From Berberis thunbergii (lineage: Eukaryota > Streptophyta > Magnoliopsida > Ranunculales > Berberidaceae), in the NCBI GenBank assembly GCA_003290165.1, contig QNQO01005878.1:87442-151441 (forward strand): a stretch of 64,000 nucleotides of DNA. Direction: 5' to 3'. The notes beneath the pieces were generated by a model. That model was given only the letters and a program-made list of their open reading frames with translations. It had not been told where the DNA came from and searched no databases. Numbering within the stretch: position 1 is the first letter of the stretch; each line of letters starts with the position of its first letter. Below, piece after piece: positions 30,990-42,245 of this stretch. The translations under genes were made by a program, and so were the position numbers.

Positions 30990-32605
30990 GATTATGTGAG
31001 TGGAGGTGAATTTTCAGAAGAAGAAGTTGAGCACAACAATTTGGTTATGTTTACCTCAACTTCAGATCCGACTACCTTTGAAGAAGCTATTAAGAGTTCC
31101 AAGTGGAGAGCTGCAATGGACTTGGAGATAGAAGCAATCGAAAGAAATGGGACTTTGGAGCTGACAGATTTGCCTAAAGGAATGAAGAAGATTGGAGTAA
31201 AGTGCGTTTTCAAAACCAAACTCAATGAAAATGGCGAGGTGGACAAGTGTAAGGCTTGGTTGGTGGCGAAAGGGTATGTACAACAGCATGGCATAGATTT
31301 TATTGAGGTGTTTGCGCCTGTGGCTAGGTGGGATACAATTCGAATGGTAATTGCTTTAGCAGCTTGAATTAGTTGGACTGTGTATCAGCTTGACATCAAA
31401 AGCGCTTTCTTGCATGGAGAGCTAAATGAAGCAGTGTTTGTTGAGCAACCACAGGGTTATGAGAAGAAAGGTGAAGAATACAAGGTGTACAAATTGAAGA
31501 AGGCATTATATGGCCTTAAAAAAACCCCTCGTGCATGGTACAGCCGGATTGAAGCATGTTTTGTTAAAGAAGGATTTGAGAGGTGCAACTGTTAACACAC
31601 CTTATTCATAAAACCGGGAGATGAAGGTAAAATTTTGATTGTTAGCTTGTATATTGATGATCTAATTTTTACTGGTAATGATTAGAGTATGTTTGTTAAG
31701 TTCAAGAATTCTATGAAACTTGAATTTGATATGACTGATTTGGGAAAGATGAAATATTTTCTCGGTGTGGAGGTTTTACAAAATCCTGAAGGCATTTATA
31801 TTACCTAAAGAAAGTATGCAAAAGATGTTTTGGAGAGGTTTAGGATCGAGAAGAGTAATAGTGTGAAGAATCCCATTGTTCCTGGCGTGAGACTAATGAA
31901 GGATGAAGAAGGATCCAAGGTGAATGCTACCATGTACAAACAATTGGTCGAAAGTCTTATGTATCTAACTGCAACAAGACCAGACTTGATGTATGTGGTG
32001 TCTCTCATTAGCAGATTCATGGCAAGTCCAACTGAGTTGCATTTGCAAGCTGCGAAAAGGGTGTTAAGATAGTTGAAAGGTACTGTGAATTTGGGAATCT
32101 TTTATCGAAAGGAGGGTAATGGAGAGTTGATGGCATATACAGACAGTGATTATGCAGGAGATGTAGATGACAGGAAAAGCACTTCTGGTTATGTGTTTCT
32201 ACTCAGTGAAGGAGCTGTGTCCTGGTCCTCTAAAAAACAGCCTGTAGTTACTCTGTCCACTACTGAAGCAGAGTTTGTGGCAGCTACCTCTTGTGTTTGT
32301 CAAGGGTGTGGATGAGGAGAGTATTGGAGAAGCTTGGTCATTCTCAAGGCAAGTGTACCACTGTGTTATGTGACAACAATTCTACCATTAAGCTATCCAA
32401 GAATCCAGTCATGCATGGACGCAACAAACATATTGATGTAAGGTTTCATTTCTTGCGTGATTTGACCAGAGATGGAGTTGTTGAGCTGAAGCATTGTGTC
32501 ACACAAGAACAAGTTGAAGACATTATGACAAAACCACTTAAGCTGGATGTGTTCTTGAAGCTGTGTGAGTCAAATGGTGTATGTATGGTACGACAAGTAA
32601 ACTGA
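30990..32605 (+). pseudogene. Copia-2 reverse transcriptase and RNase H
   Basis: RT motifs: WRAAMDLEIEAIERNGTLEL, CVFKTKLNENGEVDKCKAWL, VYQLDIKSAFLHGELNEAVF, YGLKKTPRAWYSRI and the catalytic YIDDLIFTGND (about 31650-31682). RNase H: AYTDSDYAGDVDDRKSTSGY, SWSSKKQPVVTLSTTEAEFV, then a frameshift at about 32295 and LCDNNSTIKLSKNPVMHGRN to EDIMTKPLK, ending with TGA at 32603-32605. Stops are at about 31366, 31592, 31683, 31806 and 32070. It is a textbook Copia Pol end but not translatable. Confidence 0.93.
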
Positions 32606-32626
32606 AAGCATTACTGCAATCAATTT

Positions 32627-32907
32627 AGGGGAGGAATTGTTGGGGTTGTTAGAGCCATAGTTGAAGTTGTCAAAAGTTCATTCAGTTAATAAATCCTATT
32701 ATTTAGGATATGTAGGTAGAGTCTAACCATTTCCTTAGCCATTTACCACGTTTTTAGGATTAGTAAAACGTAGGTTGTTTAACGTGGGTTGTTTGTTTCA
32801 TTTTTATCTCCTTGTAAGGCTTATATAAGCCAATAGCTTATTTTGAAAAACAAGCAATTTTCATTCGGATATTTTTCCGAATTGCTTTGTGCTTAGAGTT
32901 TATAACA
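32627..32907 (+). repeat. Copia-2 polypurine tract and 3' LTR
   Basis: AGGGGAGGA (32627-32635) is the polypurine tract. The LTR runs 32638-32907 (270 bp) and keeps a TATA-like box at 32821-32829, unlike the 5' LTR. Confidence 0.9.
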
Positions 32908-33285
32908 GAGGTAAGATGAAAATTTTGGTAATTCGGATCCTCATTACTGAACTCAGTTGAAGTATGGGTTGAGACTTGTGCTGGGATTCCTCAAAATGAG
33001 CAAATGCAGACTAGGTTCGATGCAAGGGTCGTTAGGTTAAAAGTCTAAGTGAGACTGTTAGTAGCATTTCATTGTTATATCTATGTCTGAAGTGAAGGTG
33101 GGGCGAATGACAGTGACACCAAATCGATGTAGAATTTCAAAACTCAAATCCTATGTAGCCTTGGGGCTCACGATTCTAGAGGAGTGTATACAATATTTAC
33201 AAGTACCAAATTGTTTCGTGTTGATTTGCAAATTTTTTGTTGTTGCTTTTTCCAATTAATCTAAGTGGTTTGACACATACCTATA

Positions 33286-33420
33286 TGTATTACCTTCTAA
33301 GAGGAAGAATACCCCCTAGAAAGTTGACACTCATGAATACTAGCAATTACCATGCTGATGGGTCTAAACATGGTTACATAGAGAATATTGTCGTGGCTTA
33401 GACTCCCAAATATGACCTGT
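33286..33420 (-). pseudogene. WAT1-related transporter copy B, exon with frameshift
   Basis: The minus strand encodes LYVTMFRPISMVIASI, then the frame is lost where copy A reads STSVIFLGDILHLG; the donor AAG|GTAATA is kept. It corresponds to the copy A exon at 5762-5935. Confidence 0.75.
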
Positions 33421-33539
33421 ACTTGTAGATGATGCTCCAATACTACATAAGAAACGAGAGAAATAAATTCGCATCTAAAGACAGTTTTTAAGAAATGAGC
33501 ATGTCATCATGTTAGCTTCCTTATAGCGTATAAGACAAG

Positions 33540-33690
33540 GATGAGCTTTGTGCTAGTTTTTAAATTTCCAAGCACTTGGGGTCTTTTTCTGCAACCAACG
33601 AGAATATTGGAGTTTGAATAGTCCCAAAGAGGCAATAAAAGAAGACTTGTAGTCATCTCTGATGGATACTCATTTATAGTTGCTGCAGAA
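33540..33690 (-). pseudogene. WAT1-related transporter copy B, internal exon
   Basis: Minus-strand pieces EYPSEMTT and, one frame away, YCLFGTIQTPIFSLVAEKDP followed by KCLEI and a stop match the copy A exon at 26597-26767 and the WAT1 pattern. The frameshift and the stop show that copy B is a pseudogene independent of the transposon insertions. Confidence 0.8.
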
Positions 33691-33914
33691 ACATGGAATC
33701 TCATTAGAAAAGTTGGCTCTCAAGGATCATTGTAATAATTTATTATCTAAAATTTCCTTATCTGTCGAATTCTAAGATGCTATATAAAATTGTACATTTA
33801 ATTATCCCGTGCTTATGCAGAGGAAGGGTCAATGTAATTATTGCAAAGTGATGAGATATAATGATTGTAACAAGTTTGGCCCCTGGTTGCAGAAAACTTG
33901 GTTTGATTTGGTTG

Positions 33915-34036
33915 AATGATTGAAGTACACATTAAAACCTAAGAAGATTTTCATCTGTACAATATTCCACACAGTAGATAAGAAATAAACTAGCGCGAGA
34001 ATGGTGCCTCCAAGGACCCAATTTGATTGTGATTGA
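33915..34036 (-). pseudogene. WAT1-related transporter copy B, exon cut by R2
   Basis: The minus strand reads QSNWVLGGTILALVYFLSTV then WNIVQ, the same exon as copy C at 849-1074. The exon is truncated at 34036 by the R2 LTR; its upstream half and the rest of the gene lie beyond R2, out of the window. Confidence 0.82.
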
Positions 34037-34720
34037 TGCAATCGATTTTTGCTTCCTGCTTCGATCATGATCTGCAAATCTGCAGACCTGCACAAGGAAC
34101 GCATGTGAGCCATGGATCACAGTTGTGGTGGTCGATGACATTCCGATGCTAAAGTTAGACAGGGATATGAGGAAGGCATAATGCTGTAAACAAGGAATTG
34201 TCGCGTACTTTAGCTTACCATCCTCATGTCTTATTTATAGTGCTGGAGTCCTAGTTTGATCAGGACATTGATGGCGTAGTTTTAGGGAAGAAGATCTTCG
34301 TGGAAATCTTTCTCTAATTAGAAGTTGTGCTGTGAAGGGGAGTTTCCATGTTTGCCTTGTGCTCCTAGATACACAAAAGATAGTTCAAGTTTCGAGAGTT
34401 GTCCACAGATAGAAGTCTCCATGTGAGAGATATACTCAGATATTTACTTCCAAGTCGGAAGCAAAGTGTTGCTGTCTTGCCCGTCCAAAGCCGATCCTTG
34501 GCTATTTTCCTTAGCAGGGCTTACGGGTATTGAGGATAGTTGTGAGATGCGTGGGCTTAGCAGGTTGTAATGATTTCGGGTCTATCCGGTGGACTGCATT
34601 GTGCCGTCTTGGAATCACTTGGTCCGGATCAGTGTCGAGCTGACGCTTGGGCCTATGATATCTTGAGATCATCATGACACGTGTATGGTGTAGAAGAGAG
34701 ACCGTTTTGGCATATCATCA
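34037..34720 (-). repeat. R2 3' LTR
   Basis: Minus-strand start TGATGATATGCC, end CGATTGCA; 684 bp. It agrees with the R1 LTR over most of its length, with shared blocks such as AGGTCTGCAG and ATACCCGTAAGCCCTGCTAA. The flank after its end is TCAAT on the minus strand (ATTGA, 34032-34036); the other flank is outside the window. Confidence 0.86.
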
Positions 34721-34745
34721 GCAACTCCTCCCTCGAGTAAGTGGG

Positions 34746-37440
34746 TGCAATATCTGTAGTTTTTTTTTTTTTTTCCGATTGTTTGATTTGCTTTTCGGTT
34801 GTTTGATTTGCCTAATTTCAAATTTTTTAAATTTGTTTCAATAGTGCAAATTATTGAATTTCAATTTTTTTTAAAAACTAGATTTTGGAGGGTGGGGTGT
34901 TCTCAGAATTTTGGTGGGGGAAAATAGCCGCCCACGTATTAAGAGGATTCCCTCTTTTTCTCTTCTTCCTCATTTTGTTTCGTACAGAGCGTCATCTTCC
35001 CTGCGGCGTTCCTTCTTCACCGGCTTGTGCAAATGCGAATCGACGATTTCTCTGCCAAATCTCCTCCTATGTCCTTCATTTCTTTTCATTTTTTTCCTTC
35101 TTTCTCCTCCTTCATTTTTGCTCAAAAATCGTAGTTTTAGATAGTGTGAACTCGATCAGAGCTGTCATTGTTGGTGCGAGGAACACTGCTCTAATCAACC
35201 TCTCAAGTGGTGGTTGGGGCGTAGGTTGGAACTTGTAAACCCCACATGCAAGGTTGTTTTCGTGGTTGGTGGGAATTTAAAAAAAAAGTTGTGCAAGTCA
35301 GATGTTTTCCCAGTGTGAATATGAGCTTTGATTGCGTGGGTAAGTTGCGATTAACGATTCTGGTGGTTCTGTGACCTATTTCCGGCCTGTTGTGTTGTTC
35401 GGAGTTGTTTAGACTGGAGTAGGGTGGTTTTCGGTGAATTTTTGTAGGATTTTGGGCTTCGTAAGACTAGTCGGTAGATTTAATTTGTCGGTAATTAATT
35501 TTTCAGCCTTGCGCCGATTACTACTTCTATTTTTCCAGTTTTTGGATAGTTTGCTCATTTTTGACTCCGCCTTTGGAGTTTTAAAAAGTTTCCTTGGTAC
35601 TACATATACTGTTTCGCGAGTTGGGAGCTTCGGTCGGTAGGATTTGGGTTCCCAAACCAATTCAGCTAAGCTGAGTGTAACTTTAATGTTTACTTAAAAA
35701 ATACTTATTTTAAAATCTTGAATGAATTATTACATTATGCCGGCGATTGTGTATGATTGAATACAAATTCAGGATTTAACACTATGAGGTTTTGGAGGTT
35801 TTGAATGTTGTGTTGGTTCCTATGTAAATGAATCTATGTACAAAGTTTCTTGAGTGCATGATATACATGAACAAAATTAAACAGTTGCTGAATATATATG
35901 TGGGCAGGCTTTGGTATAATGTCATTATATGCTGTGTTTTCGAGTCTGCTCGGTATAACATGGTTGGATTATTGTCCCGGTTTAATGACTTGATTTTTAA
36001 ATGCAAAATTGTATTGACCCAGAAAAAAATTAGTTGATATGGCCTATGTCATCAATTCGTGTGTTTTACCATAGATCACCGAGTTTTGAACGTGTATGAT
36101 TGTTCGACTCGAGAGACTTTATGGATGTGAATTGGGTCATGTTGAGACCCTAGTGTAGTTGTGGATTTATGAGAATTGCCTAGCTGATTATTGTTACACA
36201 TTAGTTACATTAGATTTTGTATAGACTCGTAGTGCGTGCGTGCTTTTATTAGTGTAAGTGTTTTTACCTCGCTGTAATGGCTACTGTGTCAATGCTTAGG
36301 AGATTGCTCGCATCGTGAGTTTGGTGGTGCTTGAAATGACTTGCACCTACCGACATTGTGGACGCTATCGCATTTGTCATGTTCGCTGAGGTGCGGTGAG
36401 CTCAAACACGCGTTTGCCACTAGAGAGTGCGATAAGATGAGTGTCGGAGGATGTACTTTGGAGATTACTCACTTTCCATCCCAACACTCTTGTATTTTAT
36501 TTGTGTTAGGCTGGCCGTGTTCAGCAAGTCGTTCGCGACGTTTGAGTTTGTATCCAGGCATTTTGCACCACATTAGGATACAAACATGCCCGAAGTGGTA
36601 CTGGTGCACGTTTGGGATGTGTTTGGGTGAAAAACATTCGTAGGGTATGCATATACCTACCATATGAGACACTTACATAAACATTTTTTAAGGTTTTGAT
36701 TTGATTGCCATACTTAAGAGGCTATGCAGTATTACGGTATTGTCTTTGCCTTCATCACTTGATATTGACCATGTTTGAATCACCTGTAATGACCGGCATA
36801 TCTTGTAAACTTGTAGTTATTGTTCAAGATTGAATGCTTGTGTTGGTTCTTGAACTTAAAAATATTATTCTTAGAGACACGATGTAATTCAGACTTTAGA
36901 AACTTGCATAGTGACACCGCTTCCATGTTATGGATCATGCATGTATTATCACTCTCTTATTCATTACTGTGTGGCATGTATTCCTCCTGTATATTGTTTT
37001 GTTATTTTTTTTTACTTCACTTGCACAACTAGCTTTGTGCTTTGCTGACCCCGCAAGGGGTGTTCTTCTATTGGAGTGGAGACAGTGTTGTTATTTTTGC
37101 TGATCGTGCCGCTTAGGCCCAGTCTCCAACCGTTGACTTGTTTTGTGTTGTTTAGTCTTGTCCACCCTATACGGGTATGTTTTGTTTCCATTGTATTGTT
37201 ATAAACTTGTTAAATACTAGATGTTTGTATATATTTGTTTTGTCGCTATGACGCAGGGCTGGGCGAATTGAATACTTTCTATTTTGTTCAAATTTTATCG
37301 TAGTTGGTTATTTTGTTTCGTTTCTCATTTCAAGAATCTGTTATATTTTGATGTTGTGTCCGGTTACGATTCGCCTGTGGTTATGGATTTAGTTTAGGTA
37401 CTGACACGCTATGGACCCCGTGGTGGATCGGGGCGTGACA
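34746..37440 (+). repeat. Tekay-type element 5' LTR
   Basis: The 2,695-bp LTR starts TGCAATATCTGTAG and ends GGGGCGTGACA. It is collinear with the 3' LTR throughout; shared blocks include AGAGCTGTCATTG/AGAGCTATCATTG and TTGCTGATCGTGCC/CTGCTGATCGTGCC. No intact ORF is supported within it. Confidence 0.9.
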
Positions 37441-37445
37441 GAGCT

Positions 37446-37457
37446 TGGTATCAGAGC
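37446..37457 (+). other. Primer-binding site, initiator tRNA-Met
   Basis: TGGTATCAGAGC lies five bases after the LTR, a perfect match to the usual plant initiator tRNA-Met site. Confidence 0.95.
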
Positions 37458-37591
37458 CATTGTTTATCGGTTCACATAGAACATCATCGTATGACACTTT
37501 CTTGAGTGAATTGGGTAAAGAAGTTAGGAGTTTTGTTGTGTTGTTTGATGTATTATATGTGTGTTTTGTTTTGCATAAAGGAAGTGTGGCG

Positions 37592-38650
37592 ATGGCGTGT
37601 GGCAAGAGAACCCAAGGTAAGGGATTAGGCATTACTGGAGGGGATGCCTATCAAGCTTTCATGGAAATGATGACACTGTGGGCACAAAATATGAGATAGG
37701 GAAATCAGTTAGAGGATTTGTTTACTCGTCGCAACCAGAATTTCGTCAGCTTGGGTGGTGAAAGATTTGATGGTATTTGAGATTATCTAGCTGCGGATCG
37801 GTGGATCCGTAAGGTAGAACTCATATTTGAGAGGATGGTGCTAACATCTATACAACATACCGAGTTAACAACACATCAATTTGACGGAGAGGCTATGTAT
37901 TGGTGGGATTCAGTGTGGCGGAGTCGAGATGTGTCAGAGATGCAGTGGAATACATTCTGCAAGGTGTTTTATCAACATTTTATTCTTGATTCTGCCAGAG
38001 CTAAGATAGTAGATAGGTTTCTACACTTACAGTAGGGATCTAGACTTGTTTCATAATACTTAACTGAGCTTACACAGTTCAACCGTTATGCCACTTGTTT
38101 CATAGATACTACAGAGAAGAAGAAAATGAAATTTTTGAGTGGTCTTAACTCGTTCCTAAAGAAATAGTTGATGGTGATGGTCGATCGTCCTTTTGAGAGA
38201 TTAGTGAATGTCACTTTGAGTTAGGAGTGAGTTGACACTGAGTGTAGGCAAGTGACTTTGGTTCGACGGGCTAGAGGTACATAGCACAGTCATAGGTTTG
38301 GCCGAGGAAGCCAAACAGTTGATCAGACACTGCAGCCAGAACATGCCGCTGTTCCACAGAGAGACCCTGGTATAAAGGGACCAGTTAGAACTAGCAGAGA
38401 CCATAAAGGTAACAGACGTTCCCGAGGAGATTCATCGACAGCAGCAGTAGAAGCAGTGACAACCTATGAAGGGTGGTCAGATAGGAATCAGGAGGGGTTG
38501 TTTCACTTGTGGTCAGGATGGAAACTTACCCCGTGATTGTCCCAGAGGTCAAACAAATCAATGGGAGCAGGCAGTTTGTTATACTTGTGGGCAACCAGAG
38601 CACTTTTCCAGAGTTTGTCCTGATGGCAGAGATGTACTAGCACTGTAGAG
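37592..38650 (+). pseudogene. Tekay-type gag
   Basis: Start MACGKRTQGKGLGITGGDAY; a TAG follows within 36 codons. The Gag core shows FDGEAMYWWDSVWRSRDVSE, NTFCKVFYQHFILDSARAKI and TQFNRYATCFIDTTEKKKMK. Two CCHC knuckles follow: CFTCGQDGNLPRDC (the usual GH is GN here) and CYTCGQPEHFSRVC (38580-38620). Stops interrupt every few dozen codons. Gag would assemble the particle and bind RNA. Confidence 0.9.
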
Positions 38651-38886
38651 GGCACCTCAGAGATAGTTAGCACCTGCTCTTGGAGTTGGTCAGAGAGTCC
38701 CTCTCCCAACACCGTTTGCTTGCCTCGTAGCTATTCCAGTCAGGGAAATGTTGAGGGTATGTTATTATTTAAGTTAAGTTGTTTGTGCTAGATATAGTAG
38801 GATATGTGTTACATGCATTCTGCATAGGAAAATTTGTGTGTTTGTGTGTTGTTACGTGACTCAGGATATATGTGTTGTGTGCCAGG

Positions 38887-39456
38887 TTTTGTGCATTCGT
38901 CGTTTTCCAGTTGAGGGCTCTTTTCGATACAGGAGCAGCTATGTCTTTTATTTCTAGACAGATAGTTGTTAGAGACTGTCTAAAGATAGTGTCTTTATAG
39001 GAACCCTTGTATGTTGTGTCCCCTTTGGGCAGTTCGGTTTGGTTGTGGGAGTATTGTCCCCATTTCAAGTTGTTGGGGTACACCTTTGTGTTTGACTTTA
39101 TTGTCTTGGGTTTTGAGGGCTATCATTTGATTCTAGGGATGGATTGGTTGTCCAGTCATCCGGTGATCATTGATTGCTTGCATAAGTCAATGACGTTATC
39201 GCCACCTGATGTTTTGCCTCGTGTGTTGGCTTGTGTGCCTGATTTTATTTCTGTGATGTCGAGTTTTCCTGGCTCTCTGGAGATTTTTACTCTCGACACT
39301 AGTTCTGCTGAGGTTGTGTGTGAGATTTTTGATGTCTTTCGAGAGATTCCTAGTCTTCCTCCTCGCTGTGAAGTCGAGTTTAGGATTGACCTTGTTCCTG
39401 GTAATGCACCTATATCAAAATCAGCGTACAAGCTTGCACCTAAGAAATTGGAGTAG
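38887..39456 (+). pseudogene. Tekay-type protease
   Basis: FCAFVVFQLRALFDTGAAMS with the catalytic D-T-G (38926-38934) starts the domain; a TAG lies near 38998. Then LGYTFVFDFIVLGFEGYHLI, LGMDWL (the second protease signature) and VFREIPSLPPRCEVEFRIDL lead into RT. Confidence 0.88.
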
Positions 39457-40672
39457 ATGAAAGTACATCTTGATGATTTGTTTTGTAAGGGGTTTATTCG
39501 GCCGAACAATTCACCTTGGGGAGCTCCGGCAATATTTGTGTCTAAGAAGAATAGATCATTGAGGATGTGCATAGATTACCGGGATCTGAATAAAGTGACC
39601 ATCAAGAAAAGTATTCGTTGCCTTGAATTGATGATCTATTGGATCAGTTGAGGGGAGTCGTAGTGTTTTCACAGTTAGATTTGTAGTCTGGGTATCACCA
39701 AATGAGAGTTGAGGAACACTCCGTTCCAATTAAAACTTTTCAGACTCATTATGGCTTTTATGAGTTTCTAGTCATTCCATTTGGATTGACGAATGCATTG
39801 GCTTTCTTCATGGATTCGATGAATAGATTGTCCAGTCCATACTTGGACAAGTTTGTGGTAGTCTTTATTGATGATATCTTGGTGTACTCGAAGAGTTTAG
39901 AAGAGCACAGAAAGCACCTTAGCATTGTTTTGCAGACACTCTGAGGAAATCAATTGTATGCGAAGTTCAGTAAGTGTCATTTCTAGGAGCCTGAAGTTCG
40001 ATTTCTCGGACATGTCATTTCTAGTGGAGGTATTGCGGTGGATCCCGAAAAAGTCGAAGCAGTGAAGTCTTGGAGACGACCTAGTAGTGTGACGGAGATT
40101 CGTAGTTTCTGGATTTGGCTGGTTATTACAGACGGTTCATCGAGAAATTTCCACTAATTGCGGCACCACTCACTCAGTTAACAAGGAAGAATGCTCATTT
40201 TGTGTGGTCAAAGAAGTGTGAAGGAGCGCTTGAAACTTTGACGCTTTGGTTGACTTCAGTGCCAATGTTGACTATTTTGACACCTGGTAGCAAACAGGTG
40301 GTATTTACCATTGCTTGCGATACAGGATTGGGTGGGTGTGTTGATGCATGACAAGAGGGTTGTAGCATATGCATCTTGACAGTTGAAACCTCATGAGAAG
40401 AGATATCGGACAAATGATTTAGAATTGGCAGCCGTAGTCTTCGCTTTAAGATCTGGAGATATTATCTGTATGGTGAGAGGTTCGAGTTGTTTACAGATCA
40501 CAAGAGTTTGAAGTACTTATTCACTCAGAGGGAGTTGAATATGAGGCAACAACGATGGGTTGATTTTCTTAGCAGCTATGACTTCGAGATTCAATATCAA
40601 CCTGGTAGAGCCAATGTGGTTGTCGATGCCCTGAGTAGACGACATGTAGTAATGGCAACCGTGATTATTTAG
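39457..40672 (+). pseudogene. Tekay-type reverse transcriptase and RNase H
   Basis: RT blocks: [57 protein letters not shown] and the catalytic [19 protein letters not shown] (about 39862-39920). After breaks come GYYRRFIEKFPLIAAPLTQL, IACDTGLG and the RNase H end [20 protein letters not shown] and [16 protein letters not shown]. There are at least five stops or shifts, including those at about 39649, 39685, 39943 and 40350. Confidence 0.92.
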
Positions 40673-40879
40673 GAGTATCGAACACTCGAGACATTAGCTT
40701 CATTTGCAGTTCAACCTAGTTCCAATATAGGAGGCAACATGATAGAGGGTTTAGCCGTTTATCCATCTTTGATCAGTAGAGTGGTGGAGAGGTAGACATC
40801 TGATCCAGTGATTTTGAGGCAGATAGCAGATTTGGTAGTGGACAAACTGAATGAGTGCCCTACCGATTGGTCAATTGGT

Positions 40880-41995
40880 TTAAAAGGAGGGTTGAGGTTC
40901 CGTGTGCGGCTTTATGTTCATCTGATGAGGAGTTGCAGATAAATATGTTATAGGAAGCTCATAGATCTCATTTCACCATTCACCTTAGTAGAACGAAGAT
41001 GTATCAAGATTTGAGACGTTCTTTCTGGTAGTGCGGTGAAGAGAGGCATTGGAGAGTTTGTGGCACGATGTGCGACTTGTCAGTCGGTGAAAGTCGAGCA
41101 TTAGAGACCGTCTGGGTTATTGCATCCATTGGAGATCCCGGCGTGGAAGTGGGTGTATATTACTATGGATTTCGTCGATGGGCTTCCACGGTCAAGGAAA
41201 GGTCACGAGTCGATATGGGTCATTGTTGGTCGATTGACAAAGTGTGCACATTTCATTCCTGTTAGTACGAATCATACGGCAGACAGTCTAGTGGTGTTAC
41301 TCATTTGAGAGACAGTCTGCCTTCATGGGTCACTTGTGTCGATTGTATCCGACGAGATATGATTTTCACAACCTACTTCTAGCAGAGCTTTCAGCAAGCT
41401 TTAAGTACTATAATGGACATGAATACAACATATCATCCACAGACAGATGGCCAGTCTGAGAGAGTGAATCAGGTAGTGGAAGACATGCTTAGAGCGTGCA
41501 TTTTACACTTTGGAGGCAGTTGAGAAGATCACCTACAATTGTGGGAGTTTGAGTACAACAACTACCACGTAAGTATTGGCATGGCACCGTTTGAGGCACT
41601 TTACGGACGACTGTGTAAGTCCCCTATTTGCTGGGCAGAGATTGGAGAGTCAGTTGTGATGGGGCCGGATGTGATCAAAGAAACTACTGAGAAGATTGAG
41701 TTGAAGAGCGCGTTTGTTGACAACCCAGAACAGACAAAAAATTACACTGATAGGAGGCGTAAGGAGTAAGAGTTTGCAATTGGAGACTGAGTCTTTCTGA
41801 AAGTTTTCATAATGCCCAGAGTTGTTAAATTCAGAGGTCGAGGGAAGCTTGCACCAAGATATGTAGACCCCATGAGATTACTGAGAGGATTGGATTAATG
41901 GCCTACAGATTGGCTTTGCCGCAGAGTTAGTCCGGTCTCCACGACGTGTTTCACATATCCATGTTGCGGAAGTGTTTAGCAAACCCATCACAGAT
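40880..41995 (+). pseudogene. Tekay-type integrase
   Basis: The zinc-binding end reads CATCQSVKVEH (41070-41102), followed by LHPLEIPAWKWVYITMDFVD and GLPRSRKGHESIWVIVGRLT with the first catalytic D in MDF. The second D lies in SDE at about 41348-41356, and SERVNQ at about 41457 carries the E region. The C-terminal GPY-like part [20 protein letters not shown] and FHISMLRKCL follow. Several stops are present (for example 41103-41105). Confidence 0.85.
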
Positions 41996-41999
41996 CGGG

Positions 42000-42161
42000 G
42001 AGGCCGCTGAATTAGAAATTTTTGATGAGTCGACGTATCCAGTGATGCCAATAGCAATTATTGATTATGATGTGAAACAACTTCGATGGAGGACGGTGAA
42101 GGTCCAGTGGAGTCATCAAGAGGGTGACATGACTTGGGAGTTGGAGGATCATATAAGATAA
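42000..42161 (+). pseudogene. Integrase C-terminal chromodomain
   Basis: The frame reads YPVMPIAIIDYDVKQLRWRT followed by VKVQWSHQEGDMTWELEDHI and ends with TAA at 42159-42161. This matches the chromodomain of plant chromoviruses (P--I-D--V--LR-----VKV-W-----ATWE-E), which targets integration to chromatin. It is one of the few open blocks of the element. Confidence 0.85.
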
Positions 42162-42245
42162 AAATACCCTGAGCTTTTCACCTAGTATTTCTTGTCGTTT
42201 CTTGGTTTGATGTCGAGGACAAGATCGCTTTTGAGGTGTGTATGA

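Larger units (their letters stand above)
28300..32907 (+). mobile_element. Complete, decayed Copia element (Copia-2)
   Basis: GAGGT flanks both ends (28295-28299, 32908-32912). The LTRs both begin TGTTGGGGTTGTTAGAG and end AGAGTTTATAACA. Between them are PBS, gag with one CCHC knuckle, protease, integrase, reverse transcriptase and RNase H in Copia order (integrase before RT). Many stops and several frameshifts make it dead. It is inserted in the last intron or 3' region of WAT1 copy B; the host sequence on both sides aligns to 5395-5500. Confidence 0.95.

Noticed and set aside
34885..35238. Open frames within the Tekay-type LTR as host genes
   Set aside because: The same region recurs in the 3' LTR with frame-breaking differences; it is noncoding LTR sequence.
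38757..38885. Intron between gag and protease of the Tekay-type element
   Set aside because: GTATGT and GTGCCAG borders exist, but joining them does not restore the protease frame, so it is more likely a decayed spacer.
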